From: Fasciolopsis buskii
Lineage: Eukaryota; Platyhelminthes; Trematoda; Plagiorchiida; Fasciolidae
Direction: 5' to 3'
DNA: 64,000 nt
NCBI GenBank assembly: GCA_008360955.1
Contig: LUCM01009328.1
Span: forward strand, 1-64,000
Positions within the stretch are counted from its first letter, which is position 1. Every line of letters starts with the position of its first letter. This document shows, in pieces, positions 12,101 to 64,000 of this stretch. The notes beneath the pieces are model-generated. The model ran no database searches. It was not told the DNA's origin and saw only the letters and a list, made by a program, of their open reading frames with translations. Both the position numbers and the translations under genes were made by a program.

Positions 12101-13320
12101 ACATATGACCATGATTAAACCAATCTTTTGACAGTGCTTTGGACAACATACATTGTAATACTAATGTAAGAATATGCATCACACCGCGAGGCATGATGAT
12201 GATTATTGGGATTTAGAAAAATTGTACGGAGAGCGTAGTAGTGTACCGCTATCACTGATGAGATGCCGTAAACACTGTATACCTTTTAATAAAATGATAA
12301 TTGATAGATTAATATACTGCTACAGTTAATTTCCCTTATTTGCAGTTGATTCACCATGATTTCCGGAACTTGTCTTTATACTGTATTGATGAGTTTTGGC
12401 GCTAATTAACTTCCTCTTTTCCCCCAATTAAAATCCAATGAATTTATTATAATGAGATAGCCAGTAGAAATTTGTATTTTTTCTTTGTAAAAGTACATGC
12501 CAATTTGGACTAGTCCACGAGCCCTAAACTCCAGATCTTTGTTTCAGGTGAAGCTAACCACTGGCAGCCATACTCATCGGCAGTTCCAGATGGAACTAAA
12601 CACCAACCGATGTAGCAAAATTGGATTACTAATTCAGTTTCAGTTGAACGTTGGACAACTACCTGTTTGGTTATGTGGTGCGACCTTCCACGGTAGAGGA
12701 CCAGAGGTAATCAATAGTGATGTGGAATATGGGCCTCCATGTTTACATGACCGATCATCGTCTGCCTTTCATCAACAAACAGTTGTTCATGAGTTCCTGT
12801 GTCGAGATATATGTGTCTTGACAACATTGTTAAAAATCCAAAGAAGAAAGTAAAATTACCTTCCAAAATAAAGTCTGGCAGGATATTTGCGAAAGCTATT
12901 GGTGCCGATTTGGGTTTCATCGGTGATAAATTTAGTCAACTAGCAATTGCTGTCAGCTTCCTTTGGGAGAAATTTTTATACTAAGCGGATACGCACCCAC
13001 TTGACACTTATGTGGTACTGTGTGACAATACCTGCCTGCTTTAAAACGATTCACTCCAGTGGTGGGTTGCCGTGCCATTTTAATGCAGAGAGACACAAGT
13101 GTTGTCTGAGACTTTGCTAATTTTTACCTACGATATACGTTAAGTGGCGTAACAGGGGATAGATGTCTTTTACTCGTTATCCTTCCCTGATTTGGTGGAC
13201 TGTTAACTACAGTTCCACCCCTGGAAGTTTGGTAATTTTTTGTCTCCCCACTGAAAAAACTGTGGAAGATAAAAATGTTTCTGTAGAACTAAGCACCAAA
13301 GAAGTCCCAAAATAATGCCC
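9131..13320. other. No recognisable gene
   Basis: AT-rich non-coding sequence with only short frames. The longest is 12497-12853 (+, 118 codons), which contains no recognisable motif and lacks convincing splice or repeat context. Confidence 0.4.
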
Positions 13321-13410
13321 ATTTAGTCCCCAAGTTGTCCCTGCCTGGGAAGAAAAATAGCCCTCAAAAGCGCCTGAGTGAAGCATTAGGGGACGATTTG
13401 GGGACTATTT
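13321..13410. repeat. Foldback inverted repeat, about 21-22 bp arms
   Basis: The left arm at 13321-13341 (ATTTAGTCCCCAAGTTGTCC) and the right arm at 13389-13410 (GGACGATTTGGGGACTATTT) are near-complementary, with two or three mismatches and a spacer of about 47 bp. It could be the end of a foldback or MITE-like element, but no target-site duplication is evident. Confidence 0.5.
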
Positions 13411-15849
13411 GACCCCCGAGCGGATAGGAAGAATTCAGCATCAGATACACCTGGTAAGCAGTTGCTCTAGTCACAGGCAGACCGTTAAGATTCTAAAGAA
13501 AGTAATTAGAATCAAGCATAGGCAACAAGGATTCTGGAGGGAGATTGTTTTATCCAAAGTTTTTACCAGCTGCTTAGTAAATTCCGAATTTTTCTCTTTC
13601 ATTTAAGATTTCTAATCCCCCTTATGTTTCCAAGTTCACTCGCTATTTACCATGGACAGATTCCCATTTAATTGGTGGAAAAAGCCTTTTTGGAGACGAT
13701 TTTACAGATAGTAAGCTGCTTGGAAGGGATGTTCGACTTTAGTAACTGTTTCCTGCTGGTATGGAATAAGCCAAAGCCATCGATCGAAGCAGAACTAATG
13801 ATTTCTACCGACGTTGTTAGAATTCGACTTCTAATATTACTTCTATCATTTATTCAAGGAAACCCAGATTTCTCAGTAGTTCTTCATCCACCTAACACGG
13901 ACGGAGGCATACAAGGAATTTGCTGATGCTGATGAGGTTTGTCGATGTAATTGCTGCTAAAATTTAGTTTTCAATAGACAATAGACGTAAGTCTCGTCAA
14001 AATATAATGGAATAGATGTTTGGTGTAGTCATGGTTTTTTGTCTTACTTCTGCAAACATTGTTGTGGGTCTCTAATAACTAAACAGCATAAGGGGACGTT
14101 CAGGCATCCCTTAAGTGACTCTCATAGATTACTCACAGCACCTTTCAATTTTTGCAGGAACCATTTTATTTCATCCGTTACCTGTCAATTTTTAACCTGA
14201 AATTCCTAAAATCTCCAGAATCTACCATATCTGCACTGAATTTATGCGAATCGCTCAACATTAGGAACCAAAACTGAACTGCCACTGGTGTGAGTTTGCT
14301 TCTTATGGTCACTGTCAGATTTCTTCGACATAATCTTAATGGATCGAGATACAACAATAAGCGCACCGAATTATCTTGTACTGTGGAGGCCTCCACCTAA
14401 CACTGCTCATCGGAAATATACATAGAAGAAGGCAAAAACTTTGAAAGACCGTGTATTAGTGGCCGAGAAAATTCCTCCTGGCTCTTTCGTAGCCGCCACT
14501 AAACATTAAGCTGTAATGTCTCAACCGAATATCAAGAAGGAATAGAATGTTGCATGGATTGAGGCTTCTTAGATAAAATCTCCACTCTTTGCTAGATATC
14601 AGTGTATCCTGCGTGTCAGCGACTTAGTATCATCTTAGGAATCCCTTATTGGGCGTCTAAATGGTGACCTGTCGACATCAGAATCACCCTTTGGTAACAT
14701 TTTTGCATCATATGGATCCAAGGTATTTTAGTCACTAGGCAAAAATTCGGTTTGTTGTTTTGTCCTGGTTCGTAAAATTAATAATTAGTGCTCAGCCAGT
14801 TTGTTTATGTAGCAAACGAATCATGTACCGAGACAATCATTGCGTTGAAGGAAAGATCCACCTGGTGAAAACGCAGTCTTGTTCCAGAATACCAACCCGA
14901 AAAGCAACAATATGGCAGAATTTCATCTGGGCATAGAGAAAAAATAGCTTCTCATTGCATCAGCTTCTTTGGAAACCCTAGCTCGAGCACGGTAAGATAG
15001 ATCCATGAGCTTCCTTTGATTTTCTGGCTACTCCGACTTCGCAATGGCCAGCAAGGTTGGTGAGAGATTAAGTAGGTTTTGCAATGTTTGAAGGCTAGTG
15101 AACAAAAAAACGTAGTAAAGGGTTTTGAGTTTACTTGAATGTGTGTTCTTGATCCTCCATGGAAACTTGATTGCCAGGGAATGTTTTTCATTTTAAGATT
15201 ACTTTAACAAGCTCTGCAATTTTCGAAAACAGCAGAAGTCGCCAAAAGAATATCGGGTTGTTTCCCTCCAGGTTGTCGAATTCTTTCTTGCTTAGTTTGT
15301 TAGGGAAGGTCGACCGCCGAATAGGCTCTTCATTTATCGTCCATCGGAAAGATTGGCCGTTGTTACTAAATGTCGACTTGCCATTCGGTGGATCCCCAGA
15401 TACAAACCGGTAAGCGCAGATCAGAGGATTCCATTCCATGATGCTCAGACGGTAGTTTTGTTGGTGCCATGCTTTTTTTCTAGTAGACTGCGTGGAACCA
15501 CTTTGCCTCGGAAGAACATTAATAGTAGTGAAAGTAGTGCAAAACCACCGAACGGTTGGGCGTGTAAGACAAGCTTCTCGTAGTCTGGCCTAAAATGTCA
15601 TACCTCAATATGACACTGAACTAGGACTTGGCAGTCCTGAAGTTCGCCGTATGTGAACGAACCAAGCCATGCTCTGCCAAGGAATTCCTGGCCGGAGGTT
15701 TTATGTGCTTCCAAGCGCTTTTTGTTTGCCTAGGCAAGACGCGTAGTATTTGGAAGATGGGTCAATTTAGACACTTTAGAAAGCAGTAAAAGTGTGATAA
15801 AAACCGTAACCAGTAGAGTATGTTGAGTAGGTTGAGTTGAGATACTAGT
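13411..15849. other. No recognisable gene
   Basis: Short open frames on both strands (for example 13672-13926 +, and 15188-15439 - overlapping 15171-15413 +) have no family resemblance that I can support. No clear repeat boundaries are seen. Confidence 0.35.
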
Positions 15850-15912
15850 CCACAAGATCTCCCAACGAGATCGCTAGGCGATATAGCTAAATAACGCAGT
15901 CGATAGCATCCA
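15850..15912 (+). mobile_element. RTE-like LINE 3' tail fragment
   Basis: A short decayed piece of the C-terminal coding end of an RTE-like element. The frame PQDLPTRSLGDIAK parallels PRDPPTRWLEALGDIAE at 44141 and the family's PRD...WLETL.DMA. A deletion has removed the W-L-E part. Upstream portions of the element are not recognisable. Confidence 0.5.
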
Positions 15913-16330
15913 TGTTGTATAAATGTTTCTGCTTATGTATGATTGAAATGTAGTGTTTTTATATTTATTCAAAAGATGCTGCCCTAAAGCGACCAAAACC
16001 AGAGTAAATCAATGCAGGGTTGATAATTGTTCAACCTGCATTGAGTTGAACCGTGAGGGCCATACTTTGTCGGCCGAAAGGTAGGAAGTTGGAGACGAAA
16101 TAAAGCAACCTTGAGGACCAGCACATTGTACTGAAGGCCCGAGTATGTAAGTCACAAAAATTCACACGCTTTTTGGTTGATAATGTCTCATTTCCTGTTG
16201 CCCTGGAGCATATTTCGATGAAGGTACCCAATTACGTTCTGGTCTCCTCTGGTTACAGGCCTCGTTACTCTAGGAAAACCGTGGATCATCGTTGTCTAAG
16301 TTCGTAATACGAATTTCCGTCCTGAAAACA
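15913..16330 (+). promoter_or_regulatory. Upstream region of IFT81 (promoter and 5' leader, not resolved)
   Basis: This stretch must contain at least part of the IFT81 5' untranslated region. An acceptor-like TCCTCTGGTTACAG ends at about 16258 and could serve either a leader exon or spliced-leader trans-splicing, which flatworms use. No TATA box or convincing RFX X-box (the usual ciliary-gene element) is visible; only an isolated GTTGCC half-site is seen at about 16198. Confidence 0.3.
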
Positions 16331-57917
<41,587 letters not shown>

Positions 57918-58199
57918 GTGCGTTTCAAACTTTACTACATTCTTACTTTTGTAGCCACCGTCCGCGAAAACACTCAGCAACAAACTAATAGGTCCATGGC
58001 ATTGTAAATTTGATGCGATATATGCCTTTGGTTAGCAGTTCAGTTTGTGCAACCACTAACTTCGCATGAACGCGCTGTTTTTAGTTGCTGCCTTGCAACA
58101 TCTAATAATAAAGAAAAGCCAAAAGATCGTAAATCAGAGGAACTACAGAGAAGCAGAAATATTTCAAATACGATAACGCCGCTGACTATTCCACTTGGC

Positions 58200-59344
58200 C
58201 AGATTGATTAAAGTTGCTCACCGTCGCGTCAGGGGGGTCTCGCACATTCCATCCACAAGCGAATCTACATTGACCTATTCGAGATAGTCCACTGGTTATG
58301 GTTTTCGTACCTTTCAACCATCTCAATGACCGACTACCTGATCCACATTCTAGTCGTTACCCGCCAAGAAAATCGATCTGTGGGGACGCGTAATACAGTG
58401 ACCTACTCAAATACAGCGTTTGTTGGACTTATTCAGTTCTACGACTCAGTACCATGAACCGTACCTCAACATTGCTGACATAATCCTCCCGTCATGTTCC
58501 AGCAATACTACGAATATATCGGCCCTCAAAGATCGATCATCTCATCACTTCTTCAATGGTCATGTTTCTGAGCCGCCTATCAGGACCAACTTTATTGACG
58601 TAATGTAGACTCCATATTCGGATGCCGCGCCGACATCACAAAAGCCTCAAATTGATAAATGCTAATTGAGTCCTTTGTACATGTCACGACGCTTTATTCG
58701 ATGTATGACTCCCGGGTGGAGTATACACGCCCAAACAGGAAGTCCCATCTGCTTTGATCATCTTTCCACTCTGCAAGAGCAGCATGGTCTGGCTTCGAGC
58801 CAATTACATCTTGTGACGATAATTTATACTCTGAAAGCCTGGAACTATAACCGCTCAGATACCTTCAATGTCATCCGCGCATTCTAGGTCACGCAATTTA
58901 TTGCCTGAACAAAATTAGTACCATTATTCTTCCATGGAGATAGGGCGATTTCCACAACCATTTCAATTATAAAGCTAAAATAAAAAGTGAATGACAATAG
59001 TGCAGAAGACTATTTCTCGTAGTGAACTCGGGTGAAAGGTCGCTGTACACATGAATTAGTCTTCGGCTGTTCGCATACAAAGTGAGAAAAAGGAATTTCT
59101 CTGGCACACCATGCCAGGGAACTGCACTTTCGACTGCATCAACTTTCTCTCTCGGATCAAGAAAAACAGATTGTGAAAATATTGAAGAGGTGTTTGCGTG
59201 ATAATACGTCACATTAGAAAAGATATGATCGGTGCAATCCTGTCCGGGCCGGAAACCGACTTGATTCCCTTTATGGGCATCAGATAGCCGGTGGAGGTTA
59301 ATGTCCGCGTGCGCCAATGCTTCCCAACCTACTTCTTTGGTGGT
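58200..59344 (-). mobile_element. RTE-like LINE copy C (reverse transcriptase to C-terminus)
   Basis: On the - strand: NQVGFRPGQDCTDHIF (about 59215-59265), HGVPEKFLFLTLYANSR (about 59060-59115), and DLSPEFTTR. Motif C has decayed to CADD in LRDLECADDIEGI (about 58858-58896; family LTDLEYADDIVLL). Then come TQLAFINLRLL.CRRGIR (about 58620-58675), VSNVEVRYMVL (about 58470) and GLSRIGQCRF (about 58280-58310; family GLSHVGRCRL). It is more diverged than copies A and B. Confidence 0.75.
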
Positions 59345-60589
59345 TTTAACGGAGGGAATCTATTACCTTTCTTTAAACTGGAATGACTACCGATTCAGAC
59401 CAGTCCCTCGGTGCTTTTTACATCTCTTCCCAGGTCAGCCTCAGGAGTTGTGTTAACCGCAGATATCAAGTTTGAAAATTATTCGTGGATCCAAAGTTCC
59501 AATCATATGTCGATAACAAAAAACGAAAAGCACTACTGTTGATGGGGTTAATCAGACTTTAGCGAGTTTCGCTGGCATTTTTTAAGCAATATTAACCAAT
59601 GCAAAATGACACATGGCGACCGGATTGTCAAGGAATGTGCCCTGAAAGCGAATCATGAAAACGTGACTCTGAGGCACAGGTCCTCAAAAGGCCGATCACT
59701 CAAGTACTAAGTGATACATCGAGAAGTTTAAGAAAGCTAGCTTAGTTTACCCCATCATTTTTTAAACCTTCTGCTACCCCTTTCTTAGTTTACAGCGGTA
59801 GCGAAAATCACGCACCACCAGAAGCGTGAACCAAACGCATCTAATCAAGCCTCTATTTAAGTAGGGCTTCGCAAAAGCTTCTTTATTCAGCAATCAACAT
59901 CAGAGTTTTCCCTATTATCGTTGATTATCTATTAGTAACTAAATCTACTCTCTACAGAGATGCGTCAGGCTTCTAATATTTATCAAAGTTTTTCCCTGAT
60001 GGTTTTAGTAAATTGTCATTGAAAAAAGTGACGATTTTTCGTTTACCCCTAACGAAGTTGGCGAGTAGGTATTTGAGATGCTGCCGGAACCATCTGCTTT
60101 TATCCCAACAACCTCTGATCAAAACCCGAATTCGTTCACTCACAACCGGCAGTTCTTTATCCAAGTCACTGTAAGCGAGTAAGTTCAAACTGTGTCAGAA
60201 TATCTTGAGGTTAAATAATTTTGTGACTTTTATTACAACCATTGGTGTTGCGTCGGAGTCGCATATTGCCCATATGACCATTAGAATGACGTCAAATTTT
60301 TCTATACGAATAAACCAAAAACAGTGGTAGGAAGCAATAGCATCTGAGCTCATTGTCTTCAAGGTGTCTACTTACCCGCTATTTTGAACAGCGTTCTCGT
60401 TAGATCGGAACTTGGTGCGTTTGTTAGTCCACTCAGTTTTGCAACTTTTATATTTGTACATGTTAACCTCAAAATATTTCGGTATTTTTCGACCTTGCTG
60501 GCTTATAGCAACACCACTGACGATGTAGAATCCGTTCGTCTAATCAGGATGCGGCATTGTCCGTCTTCCAAACATAAAACGTAGTGGTA

Positions 60590-61085
60590 GACTGTCATCC
60601 AATTCCCGAGCTGATCGTGCGCGCCTCTATCGTAAGTCGGTACTAGAATCTACACGCACATGGGCGCCTGAAACGTGCAATGCAGTGGCCATTGGACTGC
60701 GACGAGTTACAAGATCCAACTTGCTTCTTAGCCTACCAAAACGCGCTAGTTGAGAGGTCAAAATTGTTCCAAACTAGTAACATCAATATCTACGGGTCGC
60801 TTATCAAGAATGCCCTGAATTCTGCTGGGTTTGTGAATTGTGGCCTGACGTGTTATGTCGTGACATCTTGGATTTCTCCTAACTCTCTACTTCTTCTGGA
60901 ATCCCGCCAGTCTATCCTCCCGAGTATAGTGAAGCACAGCTCAACAAGAAGCGTGGATTTAACGCAAATTTACGTAGGTATCACGAAATCGGGTGATCTC
61001 AACAGGCATGAGATGAAACAACCTGCCGCTAAAGGGAATTCAGAAAGCAGTTTCACCTCATCCGGGCTACCGGTTGGAAAGCATT
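60590..61085 (+). mobile_element. RTE-like LINE copy D (endonuclease-reverse transcriptase connector)
   Basis: A 140-codon frame at 60680-61102 contains DPTCFLAYQNALVERSKL, IKNALNSAG, WISPNSLLLLESRQSIL and AAKGNSESSF, matching the RTE linker between endonuclease and reverse transcriptase (NALHTA, WIS..SLALLDARKS, AAAAGN.R.LF). It is opposite in orientation to copies B and C. Confidence 0.7.
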
Positions 61086-62334
61086 TGATGTGGACGAAAT
61101 GATCTGTATGAAGCAGACAGTTCACTTCGTTCGGAGTCTCTATGATTGTATCTAAATGGTCCTGCGTTGCTTCCATGATCACTTCCAAACTGGTGTAAAA
61201 TGTACATATATTAGATTTCAATACTCATAATGCTGTTCATATCAGTAAGCTGTTGCTTTACTGGACGTTTTTCGCTATCGTTCTCATTCGAGTGGAGCTC
61301 CTGTCCGTTCCTCTACGTGCATGTGAAGAGGAATCCGGACGACTAACCAAGCCCAAGAAAAATGAGGCGAATGATAAAGGGAAGGGTTAAGCTATCGCTA
61401 GCGGGGTAACCATAACCAATGGCAACCGCGCTGGGTGATTTAAGCTCACCCAAGAAAATCTCAAACGATAACAACGTGCACCCAAACGACCTCGGCAGCA
61501 AATTTTACTTAAATTGAAATGTAAATTTTCTCTGTTGAAAATTAACAGTACATAATTTAGCGAAACTCAACTGACGCAGAATCTCCCAATGAATGAAGAA
61601 CTACATTTGGTCTTTAGTTAGAGACATGATTGTGACCAGTGTATAAATGAGAACCGGTCCCATCAAACAAATGAGCTAGCTAGCACTGACGACTGTATCA
61701 GAGACTACATCGCACGGCTCACCCTAACCAAGTTTGTGAGATGCTCAAATTACGTCCAGTCTTGAGTTTTCATGTCCGAGTGATTATACCCCGGTAACCA
61801 AGACCATCAACATTGAAATCAGGTTCATTCCAATGTTTACCACCATTAGCCTTGTGCCAATGTGCTCTGGCTTCTATTCAAATGAGAAAGCAAGATTAAG
61901 GATTAAGGAAAAATCGATTGCAAAGTAGTACGTTGAAAAACTATCGAGAATAGGGAGGATTCTGAATACAAGAAAGCCACTGACTGCGTAATGGACCCCA
62001 AACCGATAATCTAACTGCACCTATACAAGCCAATTCACTTGCCAAACATTTCATACTATTTTGCCATCTTTCAACCATCAGCTGCCTCTGACAGCAAACA
62101 ACAAGAGGGGACGCCCGGTGTGGGCATCAGCGAAAATCTTCCACTTACCTTAAACCTGTGATAAAATAACTTAGATCCAACTGTGGAAGTACCTATTAAG
62201 ATAACAGTCTTCCAACACGAATCATCGATTCTCAAATCCTATGTTTCAAGAAGGCTTGCAACGACAATTTCCAACATCCTGTCTCTAAAAATCCCACATA
62301 TGCTTACTAACAGAGTGCGCTAAAATAATTCAAT

Positions 62335-64000
62335 AGACAAAGCTACCACCCGATGAAATGCAACTACCGAAGTACCTAAATCTGTCCACCTCATTTAGTT
62401 GCCCCAATGGAAGAGCAAGGTTCGACTCTCAACTAATCCAATCTTGCAACAGCATCTTACACTTCGAAGGTGCAAACACATTCCAAACAACTAAACTATT
62501 GTTCGGATGACCGACAAAAATTTGTGACCTATATGGATCTCCACTCAGTATCACAACGTCGTCCGCATATTCTAAGTCGGACAAGTTCATGCCTAAGCAA
62601 ACATGAATCTCACTGTTCTCACATGAAGATAGAGACATCTCCATAATCAATACAATGACGAAATTGAAGAAGAAAGGAAAAAAAGGGCAGGCTTGACAAA
62701 CCCCACTTCTTGTAGTGAACTCTGATGTAACATGGCCATAAGCACGAACTGGGTTTCGGCTTTTCGCAAACATGGATTGGACGAGTGCAGTGAATTTCTC
62801 TGGAATACCATTCAATGAGAGGCACCGCCGATCGACTTAGTCGAACCCTGTCTTCACATCCAGACAAAAATTGTGCGCCTATCTAATGGGTTCACATTCT
62901 AAGATAGATCACAAAGTAGAAATTTGGTTAATATAACCCCGACCGGGAAGGAAAACGTCTTGGTTCTCATGCATACGCCTTCTACGAAAAACCAGCCTCC
63001 ATGATCACCTCCACTTCGGTTGCCAGCCTGGTTTCTACCTGCATTGGCTCATTTGTTAGAAGAAGCGCAAGGCTCACTGTGGCTGGGACCCAAATAAACT
63101 GCTCCCTAAAGTGTTCTGCCCAACGTGCCAGCCAACGGTCCTGAGAGTGAAGCAATATGTCGTCGGATTTCTTAATCACTTCGCTTACGCTTGGCTTCCG
63201 CGGACCATTGCTCCTGATCAATCGGTAAAGGTTGACACTATTTCCGACTGCCGCAGCCTCTTTCATTTTCTTACACTTTCTTATTCACCACTACTTCTAA
63301 TCATTTTTCAGACTCCTGGTCAGTTGACACCTCAAGTATCTATGCGCTTCATTGTTTGTTGCATACGGGGTGACGAATCTGCGAGTACCTAACAGCGCAA
63401 CTGAAGTCAAGACTATTCATCGTTTGTGGGTCTATGTGGCAAGAAGCCCTGTTTGGCAGTTGCCGCTGAGTGCAGAGCTTCTCTGATCTGCTCCCATTGT
63501 TCACGCAGACCCTTGGTATTTTGTTCAGACGGCAACCGCGATGAAATTTTCGATCGGAACTGAAGTTGGCAATTGCTATGTAAAATCCGTTATGCTAGAA
63601 ACGTGGTTTCCGTGTTGATGTGACCAAAAACCAAGCACCAACAAAGGCGAACACGGACCAAACCAGGAACTAATTCCACAGGTGTTGACCAGAATGATTA
63701 GTATTCCTCGATGGATCCACATCGCTGGTAACAATGTAACCAATCTGAGTCCAACACTGTCACAGCGAAGGAGGGATCCAGGTGGGTCAATGTCGCTTCT
63801 TATGAAAAAATTGATGTTCGCCAGAAATAACTCGTTGCCAGAAGAAAACTTGGATGAGCCGATCTCCGTTGTCGATCCGATGGGCCGATAGAAAATCGGC
63901 CTTCAATTTGCCATTCTGCCTGCGTTTGGTAGCCACGATGGGCAGTACAATCACCAACAAGAACCGCAATGTCCGTTGAACGTACATCTTCGCGTAATCG
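62335..64000 (-). mobile_element. RTE-like LINE copy B (continues past the window)
   Basis: 62403-63947 repeats copy A apparently base for base, including the same internal stops and frameshifts, with motif C YADDVVIL at 62549-62572. Unlike copy A, its 3' side continues in RTE sequence (LNEVDRFRYFGSCISSGG, about 62338-62398), and its 5' side (VRSTDIAVLVGD, about 63945-63985) differs from copy A at many bases while still being homologous. Confidence 0.85.

Larger units (their letters stand above)
57918..64000 (+). other. IFT81 intron 10 (more than 6.08 kb, continues past the window)
   Basis: It contains three RTE fragments listed separately. 59345-60590 and 61090-62330 show no gene or element I can name. 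I looked for the remaining IFT81 C-terminal coiled-coil exons and found none. Confidence 0.8.

Noticed and set aside
12257..12285. CTGATGAGATGCCGTAAAC as another hammerhead core
   Set aside because: It has CUGAUGA but no GAA after a closed stem II, and no stem I partner.
16190..16330. RFX X-box or other ciliary-gene promoter element
   Set aside because: Only a GTTGCC half-site was found, with no matching second half at an allowed spacing.

Overview
The window is eukaryotic: intron-rich, AT-leaning and crowded with decayed non-LTR retrotransposons. The one gene I can identify with confidence is IFT81 (intraflagellar transport protein 81) on the + strand. Ten coding exons lie between 16331 and 57917, and the last part of the gene runs off the right edge. 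Three features suggest a parasitic flatworm, most likely a digenean trematode: the IFT81 divergence, tiny 5' introns (33-45 bp) followed by very large downstream introns (up to 16.8 kb), and a mobile-element load dominated by RTE-like and CR1-like LINEs. The species assignment is inference.

Layout. 1-1180: nothing recognised. 1180-5830: three CR1-like LINE remnants, all + strand, head to tail. 5830-8300: a LINE-like 3' tail and unclassified sequence with a few undiagnosed open frames. 8302-9130: a possible two-exon gene for a small membrane protein (low confidence). 9131-16330: mostly featureless, with a foldback repeat and one RTE 3' tail. 16331-57917: IFT81. Its introns carry two tRNA-derived SINE copies, AT microsatellites, an RTE element on the - strand, a nearly full-length CR1 nested inside an RTE copy, a Ty3/Gypsy pol remnant, several RTE 3' tails and two copies of a hammerhead-ribozyme repeat. 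57918-64000: the start of intron 10, holding three more RTE fragments.

The most interesting observations are these. (1) A hammerhead ribozyme motif with every core position intact (46624-46666) sits at the apex of a roughly 50-bp-armed inverted repeat; a decayed relative lies at 35644-35686. (2) A 1545-bp RTE block appears base-for-base identical at 41917-43461 and 62403-63947, yet RTE sequence just outside the block has clearly diverged, which suggests gene conversion or an assembly artefact. (3) A CR1 insertion splits an RTE element cleanly. (4) IFT81 has a GC-AG intron and a 29-residue Gly/Ser-rich expansion relative to the human protein.

Apart from IFT81 there is no gene system here that I can read. 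Most other open frames are shadows or fragments of mobile elements. All protein comparisons are from remembered family sequences, not from searches.
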